Assembly (NCBI GenBank): GCA_002483145.1
Contig: DLHJ01000014.1
Location: forward strand, 310,001 to 374,000
Origin: Cellvibrio sp. UBA7671
GTDB taxonomy: Bacteria; Pseudomonadota; Gammaproteobacteria; Pseudomonadales; Cellvibrionaceae
Length of the DNA stretch: 64,000 nucleotides
Direction: 5' to 3'
Shown here: positions 24,171 through 31,852 of the stretch, one piece after another
How positions within the stretch are numbered: the stretch's first letter is position 1
Layout of the letters: every line of letters begins with the position of its first letter
Made by a program: the position numbers and the translations under genes
The notes under the pieces: model-generated
The model's input: the letters and a program-made list of their open reading frames with translations, nothing else
Databases searched by the model: none
What the model was told of the DNA's origin: nothing

Positions 24171-27100
24171 TTAATATTGGTACTTGAGGATCATTTCAGT
24201 TAAATCGCGCAAGGGTACATCTAACCAATCCGGGCGGTGCTCCGCCTTAATAATTTCACGCGCACGATTATCCAAACAAAACAGTGCAAGCGCTGCGGCT
24301 TCACCACCGCGTTGCGACCAGTGTTGAGCCAGTTCATTCGCAGCACCCACATAGGCATCATAAAAAGCCACACTGGCCGCAGAGGTGTAAGCAACGATTA
24401 AACGACGAATTTCTTCACTATCGGACGACACGTTAGTTGTCTGCGCGTTGCGAATGGCCAACGCCGCAGCATCATTAAATGCACACAACATATCGGCGAC
24501 ATCCCGCAATGGATTTTGGTGGGAGGCATCTTCAAAATTTACGAAATAGGCATCACCCGCCACGACCAGTACCTGTGCCAGATTGAGGTTGCCATGAATA
24601 CGTGTGCGTATACCACCGAGTGCGCGAGTGCCGAGTTGCGCCATTAACTGCTGTATTTTTTCTGCACGTGCGATCAGCCAATTCGCATCGCGCGTGTTTT
24701 GATTACGTAATATTTCCAGCGCTTTGGCAAACCGCCGCCCAATAGCGTCTACCCATTCTGCTGTGTCTGCGGCGTGAATTGGCCGCACACCAAAACGTGG
24801 ATCATCACTTGGCTGTGCCAATACAACATGCATTTCGCCCAATCGCTGGCCGAGTAAATTAGCAAAGCTTTTTAATTCCCGCAGTGCCGGGTATTGCATG
24901 TCCATTGAAGAACTGCCGGCTGAAAGCTGGTCGCGCAATGCACGCTGTAAGGTATTTTGCGTCCACTGCCATGCATCTCCCTGATTGCTAATAAAATCTT
25001 GCAAGATGATCAATGTGAAGGTTTCACCTTGTGCATTGACACGCTTCATCTCACCATAAATGGGCGCAATATTCGGAAATTTGTGGTCGCCAAGGTAGGC
25101 GCCAATCTCTACTTCAGGGTGAATACCGGCGAACACTTTACGCAGCGGCTTCAAGCGCATTTTCTCGCCGATAATGACTGAACCATTGATGCTCATTGTC
25201 GGTGCGAGATTAATATCCTCATCCAGAGTCGCATCAAAACTCGCCAACATTGGTCGAGCAATAAAATGCAACTCACCAGTACCAAAAGGCAGTACCGCTG
25301 ACTCGCGCATGTAGCGCATTAGCTTGCGACTAAAGTCCGGCAGAGTGAATGCATCTGTCAGTAAACCCACGCGCCGTTTTTGGCGTAAGCGCGCTAAAGC
25401 TAATTGTTGTGCGGGTGTCCCCGCCAAATGATCAGCCACTACTCCCATTGGTAAAAAATATATTTCTTCCGTTGCGTCGCGCTGGACGGCTACTTCCGTC
25501 AATACCATCAGATCAGAAGGGTCGCCTAAAGGAAGCGCATAGCGCAGCTCTACTGAGGAAATTGGACGCCCCGACAACGCAAACCAGGGGCATTTCGGCA
25601 AATACACGGGTAAGGATTCGGTCTCGATATGCGTGCGCACCGGTTCGGATTCAATTAATTCAAGCAGGCTCTGCTTGATAATAATGGTCGTGAGTTCAGG
25701 CATAGGTTCGACTGGCGCCACATACCAGCTGGGCATTTGCGCCTCATCCACCAATAAAAACCAATAAAAACCATAGGGTGGCAAAGTGAGTTGGTAATTC
25801 AATTTACTGATCAATGGAAAAGAGGTTCCGCCAATAAGCTCAACCGGAATTTTTCCGGCATAGGCTGACAAATCCAACTCAGCTGCCTGTGCTGCACGGC
25901 TCACATTTGCCACGCACAAAATAATTTCACTCACACCTTCCGCACTTGAATACTCACGCAAATAAGCGAGTATCCTGCGATTAGCCGGAGTCAGCATTTT
26001 TAAATTGCCGCGCCCAAACGCTTTTTGCTGCTTGCGAATAGCCAGAATACGCCGCGTCCAATTGAGCAGCGAATGCGTATCGCGCGCTTGCGCTTCCACA
26101 TTCACACTTTGAAAACCGTAAAGTGGATCCATAATTGCCGGGGCGATAAGACTGGCCGGATCAGCGCGGGAAAAACCGCCATTGCGATCATCGGACCACT
26201 GCATGGGTGTGCGCACACCGTGACGGTCACCGAGGAAAATATTATCGCCCATGCCGATTTCATCGCCGTAATACAAAGTCGGTGTGCCGGGCATTGAGAG
26301 CAGCAAACTATTTAATAATTCAATGCGGCGGCGGTCACGCTCAACCAGTGGTGCCAAGCGGCGGCGTATGCCCAAATTAATCCGCGCCCGCTGATCGGCT
26401 GCATAGTGATTCCACAAATAGTCGCGCTCTTGATCGGTCACCATTTCCAGCGTTAATTCATCGTGGTTGCGCAAGAAAATTGCCCACTGGCAATTGGTGG
26501 GTATCTCCGGCATTTGCCGCAAAATATCGATAATAGGAAAGCGGTCCTCCTGCGCGATAGCCATGTACATGCGCGGCATCAATGGAAAATGAAATGCCAT
26601 ATGACATTCATCGCCGTTGCCAAAATATTGCTGGATATCTTCCGGCCACAAATTGGCTTCGGCTAACAGTAAGCGGTCTGGGTAATTTGCATCTAATTCG
26701 GCACGAATTTTTTTCAATACCTCATGGGTTTCCGGCAAATTTTCATTGCTAGTTCCCTCGCGTTCAACCAGATAGGGAATTGCGTCCAAACGCAAACCGT
26801 CAACACCTATATCGAACCAAAAGCGCATGATACTCAGCACTTCTTTTAGTACGTCGGGATTATCAAAATTTAAATCCGGTTGGTTGCTGTAAAAACGATG
26901 CCAAAAATATTGACCTGCGAGCGGGTCCCAGGTCCAGTTGGAACTCTCAGTATCTGAAAAGATAATTCGTGTCCCTTCATATTTTTGATTGGTATCAGAC
27001 CACACATAAAAATTTCGCGCTTTGGAACCTTTTTTTGCGCGTCGGGATTTCTGAAACCAAGCATGCTGGTCAGAGGTATGGTTAATGACCAGCTCAGTAA

Positions 27101-27428
27101 TAATCCGCAAGCCCCGCTTATGCGCCTCGGTAATAAATCGACGCACATCACCCAAGCTGCCATACGCAGAATGCACACTGCGGTACTCCGCAATATCGTA
27201 GCCATCATCGCGCATAGGTGAAGGATAAAAAGGCAATAACCAAATAGCATTGACGCCGAGGTCAACAATGTAATCCAGTTTCTCCATTAACCCTACAAAA
27301 TCCCCTACTCCATCATTATTAGCATCAAAAAACGACTTGACATGCGCCTGATAAATAATGGCGTCTTTGTACCAGGTGATGTCATTGAGAAAATCGTTCT
27401 TGAGAAAATTGTTGCTTTTTTCAGTCAT
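24171..27428 (-). CDS. treS: Trehalose synthase (TreS) fused to a maltokinase-like domain (1085 aa)
   Basis: Residues ~15-560 are a GH13 trehalose synthase that interconverts maltose and trehalose. Its landmarks are GVDGLRLDAIPYL (nucleophile Asp near residue 205), LLLAEANLWPED (acid Glu), FLRNHDELT and the TreS signature IFLGDRHGVRTPMQWSDDRNGGF. Residues ~640-1085 match maltokinase (Pep2/Mak): INGSVIIGEKMRLKPLRK for ATP binding and the C-terminal HRPDWLDVPLR. However, the kinase catalytic motif HGDxHLxQ reads HGNLNLAQ (N947), and the metal-binding DFEG reads NFED (N964). The kinase is therefore probably inactive, while TreS looks intact. The start at 27428 (MTEKSN) fits the family; the frame is open upstream. 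It is divergent from the trehalose operon. Confidence 0.92.
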   Translation of the reverse strand: MTEKSNNFLKNDFLNDITWYKDAIIYQAHVKSFFDANNDGVGDFVGLMEKLDYIVDLGVNAIWLLPFYPSPMRDDGYDIAEYRSVHSAYGSLGDVRRFITEAHKRGLRIITELVINHTSDQHAWFQKSRRAKKGSKARNFYVWSDTNQKYEGTRIIFSDTESSNWTWDPLAGQYFWHRFYSNQPDLNFDNPDVLKEVLSIMRFWFDIGVDGLRLDAIPYLVEREGTSNENLPETHEVLKKIRAELDANYPDRLLLAEANLWPEDIQQYFGNGDECHMAFHFPLMPRMYMAIAQEDRFPIIDILRQMPEIPTNCQWAIFLRNHDELTLEMVTDQERDYLWNHYAADQRARINLGIRRRLAPLVERDRRRIELLNSLLLSMPGTPTLYYGDEIGMGDNIFLGDRHGVRTPMQWSDDRNGGFSRADPASLIAPAIMDPLYGFQSVNVEAQARDTHSLLNWTRRILAIRKQQKAFGRGNLKMLTPANRRILAYLREYSSAEGVSEIILCVANVSRAAQAAELDLSAYAGKIPVELIGGTSFPLISKLNYQLTLPPYGFYWFLLVDEAQMPSWYVAPVEPMPELTTIIIKQSLLELIESEPVRTHIETESLPVYLPKCPWFALSGRPISSVELRYALPLGDPSDLMVLTEVAVQRDATEEIYFLPMGVVADHLAGTPAQQLALARLRQKRRVGLLTDAFTLPDFSRKLMRYMRESAVLPFGTGELHFIARPMLASFDATLDEDINLAPTMSINGSVIIGEKMRLKPLRKVFAGIHPEVEIGAYLGDHKFPNIAPIYGEMKRVNAQGETFTLIILQDFISNQGDAWQWTQNTLQRALRDQLSAGSSSMDMQYPALRELKSFANLLGQRLGEMHVVLAQPSDDPRFGVRPIHAADTAEWVDAIGRRFAKALEILRNQNTRDANWLIARAEKIQQLMAQLGTRALGGIRTRIHGNLNLAQVLVVAGDAYFVNFEDASHQNPLRDVADMLCAFNDAAALAIRNAQTTNVSSDSEEIRRLIVAYTSAASVAFYDAYVGAANELAQHWSQRGGEAAALALFCLDNRAREIIKAEHRPDWLDVPLRDLTEMILKYQY

Positions 27429-27644
27429 AGAAATGCGCTTCCACGCGATAGGATTGCTAATAGGTATAACTGAACGACAACTATCCCACTGTGCGGCACA
27501 TAACATATGCATCTATTTCGCTGGCGGCGTTTACGTATTCCACCTTTTTTAACTTTTTTAGTTATAGGTTAGATACCACACCGAAGCCCCTCATTTTTCT
27601 TGGCAGGATTAACCTAAGGTAGGTAGTGAACCTATCGTCAAACC

Positions 27645-27695
27645 AATCTGGTTAAACCGATTAATTTTTCAAACCAGATTTATAAGGATTAATCC
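27645..27695. promoter_or_regulatory. Inverted repeats in the treS / stress-operon divergent region
   Basis: AATCTGGTT (27645-27653) and AACCAGATT (27672-27680) form a perfect 9-bp inverted repeat. The perfect palindrome GGATTAATCC follows at 27686-27695, just before the ribosome site GAGG of the DUF4142 gene. These could be operators or a leader hairpin. Confidence 0.4.
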
Positions 27696-27712
27696 AAAAA
27701 GAGGTACTAACG

Positions 27713-28228
27713 ATGACTATCAAAAAACTACTGACTAATAGCGCGCTTGTGTGCATTTTCGGTGCAACCTCGAGCCTGACCTTTGCTGTAGATAAAATTG
27801 ACGCAGATGATTTTGTCGAAGAAGTGTCGGCCAAAGGTGTCGCCGAAGTTGAAGGTGCAAAACTGGCATTGGAGAAATCAAGCTCACCCGATGTGCAAGC
27901 ATTTGCACAAAAAATGATTAGCGATCACACCGCTGCCAATATGGAATTGGCAGGCATCGCAAGCCGGAAAAATCTTGAGGTGTCGGATGAAGCAGAGCTG
28001 ACTACCAAAGCAAAGAAATTCGTATTGGAGCAACGCGATGGTGAATCCTTTGACGAAGCCTATGCAAAAAATCAGGTTTCGGCTCACGAAGATACTATCG
28101 AGCTGTTTCAGCAAGCTGCAGTGTCTGATGACGCAGAAATCGCCGCATTTGCCAAACAAACTCTACCCAAATTGCAACACCATTTAAAAATGGCAAAAGC
28201 GTTGGTCGCTGCGCACGACAAGGAATAA
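27713..28228 (+). CDS. Exported DUF4142 protein (171 aa)
   Basis: A signal peptide (hydrophobic LLTNSALVCIFGATSSLTFAV) leads to a helical ferritin-like DUF4142 domain. Typical family text is present: EVEGAKLALEKSSSPDVQAFAQKMISDHTAAN and DDAEIAAFAKQTLPKLQHHL. DUF4142 proteins are periplasmic and often stress-linked; the molecular role is not known. It is the first gene of a plus-strand cluster running through mscS, treZ, treY and glgX, with GAGG 9 bases before the ATG. Confidence 0.88.
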   Translation: MTIKKLLTNSALVCIFGATSSLTFAVDKIDADDFVEEVSAKGVAEVEGAKLALEKSSSPDVQAFAQKMISDHTAANMELAGIASRKNLEVSDEAELTTKAKKFVLEQRDGESFDEAYAKNQVSAHEDTIELFQQAAVSDDAEIAAFAKQTLPKLQHHLKMAKALVAAHDKE

Positions 28229-28343
28229 ATCAGCAACTTCCTTCTGCTGCGTAGCGATTTGATCGCTGCGCTGCAGGCGGCGTTATTCTGAAAACGGAAA
28301 TTCAGCAACGCTTTCTAATAGCACAAAAATCCGGGAGATTCAT

Positions 28344-28715
28344 ATGGCTATCGGCAGCAAGCAAAAATATACCGACGCCCAAAAGCGAAAGGCGGAACAC
28401 ATTGAAGACAGTTATGAAGCCAAAGGCGTTTCGCATGAAAAAGCGGAACAAATTGCATGGGCCACGGTAAACAAACAATCGGGCGGTGGAGAGCGCTCCG
28501 GCTCTGGCACTACGACACCGGAAACGACAAAAGAAGCGGCGCGTAAAGATTCGGCGGAGCATGCAGCAGAAACACGTCAAGCAAAAGCTGAACCCAATGC
28601 ACTTGAAAAGCAATCCATCGCCGCATTGAGATCGAAGGCGCGTAAAAAACATATCAGCGGCCGCTCTACAATGAGTAAAGTTGAGCTCATTCTGGCACTA
28701 AGACAGAAGCGCTGA
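28344..28715 (+). CDS. Small basic protein with C-terminal SAP/Rho-N-like motif (123 aa)
   Basis: The N-terminal ~45 residues (KYTDAQKRKAEHIEDSYE, then GVSHEKAEQIAWATVNK) are the conserved start of small proteins often called plasmid-stabilisation or ChaB-like stress proteins. The middle is low-complexity (Gly/Ser/Thr, then Ala/Glu/Lys). The end, QSIAALRSKARKKHISGRSTMSKVELILALRQ, folds like a SAP or Rho-N helix-extended-helix nucleic-acid-binding unit. It may bind DNA or RNA under stress. GGGAG precedes the ATG; the gene lies 115 bases after the DUF4142 gene and 51 before mscS. Confidence 0.75.
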   Translation: MAIGSKQKYTDAQKRKAEHIEDSYEAKGVSHEKAEQIAWATVNKQSGGGERSGSGTTTPETTKEAARKDSAEHAAETRQAKAEPNALEKQSIAALRSKARKKHISGRSTMSKVELILALRQKR

Positions 28716-28766
28716 TATTACGCCGCAAAATTCAGTGCGTAAAAACGCGTTAATAAAGGCATAGTC

Positions 28767-29876
28767 ATGAATTTCAACTGGGCAGAGCATGTTCCTGAAT
28801 TAACTTTTTTAGCAACGGCGCTAATTACCCTTGTTGTACTTTCATTAGTAGCACCAGGGGTTACGTTTTTATTGACACGTATAGCCAACCCATTTTCGTT
28901 TGCGCGCGATTTACTTGAACGCGTCAAACCGCCGCTGCATTTTTTAATACCCCTTATTGGTTTGCAAATAGTGTGGCGTTCAGCACCAGAGACGTTGCGT
29001 TTTGCAGGTGCTGTCAACCATCTTATTACGCTGGCTATTATTGGCGTAATTATCTGGCTGGGATTACGTTTTGTAGACGCAGGCCGTCAGGTGATTTTCA
29101 AACGTCACCCCATTCAAGTGAGTGACAACCGCACGGCACGAAAAATTCACACACAGACACAAGTGCTCGTACATACACTCTCTTTTTTCGTTATTTTATT
29201 CGGCGTCGCCGCCATGTTGATGACTTTCCCCGGTGCAAAACAAATCGGCGCCAGCTTGTTAGCTTCTGCGGGTTTAGCAGGTCTGGCAGTAGGTTTCGCG
29301 GCGAAACCCGTGTTAGGTAATTTGATCGCAGGATTACAGATCGCAATCACCCAACCTCTTAGTCTCGACGATGTGGTGATTGTGGAAAATGAATGGGGGC
29401 GCATCGAAGAAATTACCAGTACTTATGTGGTTATAAAAATATGGGATGAACGGCGATTGATAGTCCCGCTGCAATATTTTATTGAAAATCCATTCCAAAA
29501 CTGGACTAGGGAATCCACCCAATTATTAGGTTCATTATTTTTATGGGTCGACTATGCAATGCCGCTTGATCCCTTGCGCAGTGAACTGGAGCGCTTGTGC
29601 AAACAAAATCCTGAATTATGGGACGGCCGCGTAAGCAACATCCAGGTCACTGATACCAGCGATAAAGCCATTCAGTTACGCATTCTGGTTAGCTCCAGCA
29701 ACGCCAGCAATAGTTGGGATTTGCGCTGCCTGCTACGTGAAAAACTGGTGCAATTTATTGCCACTAACCATCCGGATTATCTACCGCAGTTGCGCACTAA
29801 TTATTTTGAAGACTCAGCAACTATCGACTTTCAACCAGCTAAAAAAAATCGTGATAGCACTCCGGCAGCCGATTAA
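28767..29876 (+). CDS. MscS family mechanosensitive channel (369 aa)
   Basis: It releases solutes on hypo-osmotic shock. There are about four membrane spans (LTFLATALITLVVLSLVA, HFLIPLIGLQIVW, LITLAIIGVIIWLGL, VLVHTLSFFVILFGVAAMLM). The pore helix is rich in Gly and Ala (ASAGLAGLAVGFAAKPVLGNLIAG), followed by the beta domain start SLDDVVIVENEWGRIEEITSTYVVIKIWDERR. The C-terminal alpha/beta cytoplasmic domain ends at ~360. Its position directly before treZ and treY links solute release to trehalose synthesis. Confidence 0.92.
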   Translation: MNFNWAEHVPELTFLATALITLVVLSLVAPGVTFLLTRIANPFSFARDLLERVKPPLHFLIPLIGLQIVWRSAPETLRFAGAVNHLITLAIIGVIIWLGLRFVDAGRQVIFKRHPIQVSDNRTARKIHTQTQVLVHTLSFFVILFGVAAMLMTFPGAKQIGASLLASAGLAGLAVGFAAKPVLGNLIAGLQIAITQPLSLDDVVIVENEWGRIEEITSTYVVIKIWDERRLIVPLQYFIENPFQNWTRESTQLLGSLFLWVDYAMPLDPLRSELERLCKQNPELWDGRVSNIQVTDTSDKAIQLRILVSSSNASNSWDLRCLLREKLVQFIATNHPDYLPQLRTNYFEDSATIDFQPAKKNRDSTPAAD

Positions 29877-29920
29877 ACATTGCGATTGCCTCTACGCAAA
29901 AATACGCGGAGCAGTTTGAT

Positions 29921-31750
29921 ATGCCTTATAGCACCACCACTAAAAGCGCTTTTACCAAATATGAAAGCGTGCAAGAAACTTATTCACATGGCGCCTTTCC
30001 GTTACCGGATGGCACTACACGCTTTTCACTGTGGGCTCCCGATGCGGACAAAGTTGATGTCAGCTTGGGGGATGGGCGACTTTATCCACTGGAATATAAA
30101 AAAAACGGCTGGTACAGCACCCGCGTTGAATGTGTCGCGGGCACAGCTTATCGCTACATCATTAATGGCAAGGCACGAGTACCAGATCCTGCTGCCCGAC
30201 TCCAACATGGCGATGCCCATGGGTTGAGTTGCGTAGTCGATCAGGCATACCCCTGGCAAACCAATTCATGGGAAGGTTTGCCATGGCACCAGACCGTATT
30301 GTATGAGCTGCACGTCGGGCTCATTGGCGGTTTTAGCAAGGTCGAGAGACTGTTGCCTTCGCTGGCACGATTGGGGATAACCGCTATTGAGCTAATGCCC
30401 ATTAATGAGTTTCCCGGTACTCGCAATTGGGGTTATGACGGTGTCTTGCCTTTCGCCCCGGAGGCGTCTTACGGTACACCTGACGAATTGAAGCGCCTGA
30501 TTGATACTGCCCACAGCCTGGGCCTAATGGTATTTCTGGATGTGGTCTACAACCACTTTGGCCCGGATGGCAATTATCTCGGTGAGTACGCAAGCGGGTT
30601 CTTTCGTCACGACATACACACTCCGTGGGGGGCCGCAATTGATTTTCGCAAGCGCGAAGTGCGCGATTTTTTTTGCGAAAACGCCCTCATGTGGATTTTC
30701 GACTATCGCTTTGATGGATTGCGCCTGGATGCAGTACATACGATCAGCGAAAAGGATTTCCTGGTCGAATTGGCCGATCGGGTACGCAGTGCCCTTCCGT
30801 TCAATCGCCATGTCCATTTAATTCTGGAAAATGAAGACAATTCCGCCAGTCTGCTGGAAGAGGGGTTCAATGCCCAATGGAACGACGACGGCCACAATGT
30901 GCTGCATTACTTGCTCACTGGTGAAGATGAAGGCTATTACGCCGATTTCGCCAAATCCCCTACGGTCAAGCTGGCGCGCTGCCTGGGTGAAGGATTTATT
31001 TACCAGGGTGAGATGAGCCATACCGGACGTTACCGTGGTGAACCCAGCGCCCATCTATCGCCGACTGCTTTCGTACTTTTTTTGCAGAATCATGATCAGG
31101 TGGGCAATCGCGCGCTAGGCGAGCGCCTGCCCCAAATTGCCGATCCCGATGCGTTGAAAGCTGCGGTTACATTAATGCTCCTCTCGCCCATGATCCCAAT
31201 GTTGTTTATGGGCGAAGAGTGGGGAGAAAAGCACCCATTTTTGTATTTCACCGACCATGAAGACAATTTGGCCAAAGCGGTACGTGATGGGCGGCGGGCA
31301 GAATTTGCGCACTTCACGCAATTTCAGGACCCATCAATGCGCCAACAAATCCCTGACCCCAACGCCATCAGCACCTTTCTCAGCTCCAGAATCGAATTCA
31401 CCGGAAACAGTGACACTGATGAGCAAGAGGAGGGCCAGCTGTCGGAGCGCGAACGTTGGTGGAGCTTTTACCAGCAGCTACTCACTCTGCGTCGCACCCA
31501 CGTAACTCCTTTCCTGCCCGGGGCACGCTCGACTGGCACCACCATCATGGGGCCGAGGGCCATACGGGCGGCCTGGATTTTGGGTAACGGTAGCCAGCTG
31601 GGTATTTATCTTAATCTGTCGCATTCCCGGGTAATGGCGTCCCCCCCGTGGGACGGTGAACACCCCCTGTTTCGCCATAATGTGGCGGAGTCTGATTACC
31701 AGCAAGGAATCCTCCCGCCCTACAGTGCGGTCGTCATTATGCGTCTTTAA
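29921..31750 (+). CDS. treZ: Malto-oligosyltrehalose trehalohydrolase TreZ (609 aa)
   Basis: It cleaves trehalose from the end of maltooligosyl-trehalose made by TreY. An N-terminal CBM48-like beta domain (TRFSLWAPDADKVDVSL) precedes a GH13 barrel. Catalytic landmarks: VFLDVVYNHFGPDGNYL, FDGLRLDAVHTI (nucleophile Asp), LILENEDN (acid Glu) and FLQNHDQVGN (transition-state Asp). The signature MFMGEEWGEKHPFLYFTDHE near residue 430 is specific for TreZ. The ATG lies 44 bases after the mscS stop; treY follows after ~100 bases. Cytoplasmic. Confidence 0.96.
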   Translation: MPYSTTTKSAFTKYESVQETYSHGAFPLPDGTTRFSLWAPDADKVDVSLGDGRLYPLEYKKNGWYSTRVECVAGTAYRYIINGKARVPDPAARLQHGDAHGLSCVVDQAYPWQTNSWEGLPWHQTVLYELHVGLIGGFSKVERLLPSLARLGITAIELMPINEFPGTRNWGYDGVLPFAPEASYGTPDELKRLIDTAHSLGLMVFLDVVYNHFGPDGNYLGEYASGFFRHDIHTPWGAAIDFRKREVRDFFCENALMWIFDYRFDGLRLDAVHTISEKDFLVELADRVRSALPFNRHVHLILENEDNSASLLEEGFNAQWNDDGHNVLHYLLTGEDEGYYADFAKSPTVKLARCLGEGFIYQGEMSHTGRYRGEPSAHLSPTAFVLFLQNHDQVGNRALGERLPQIADPDALKAAVTLMLLSPMIPMLFMGEEWGEKHPFLYFTDHEDNLAKAVRDGRRAEFAHFTQFQDPSMRQQIPDPNAISTFLSSRIEFTGNSDTDEQEEGQLSERERWWSFYQQLLTLRRTHVTPFLPGARSTGTTIMGPRAIRAAWILGNGSQLGIYLNLSHSRVMASPPWDGEHPLFRHNVAESDYQQGILPPYSAVVIMRL

Positions 31751-31852
31751 TCCCTGCTGCCCCTCTGTTAGCTAACCAACAGACAGCAAAGCGCAGGATT
31801 TGAGACAAAGCGGGTATTGTTTTAATTGATACCCATGCGGGAACTCAACACG

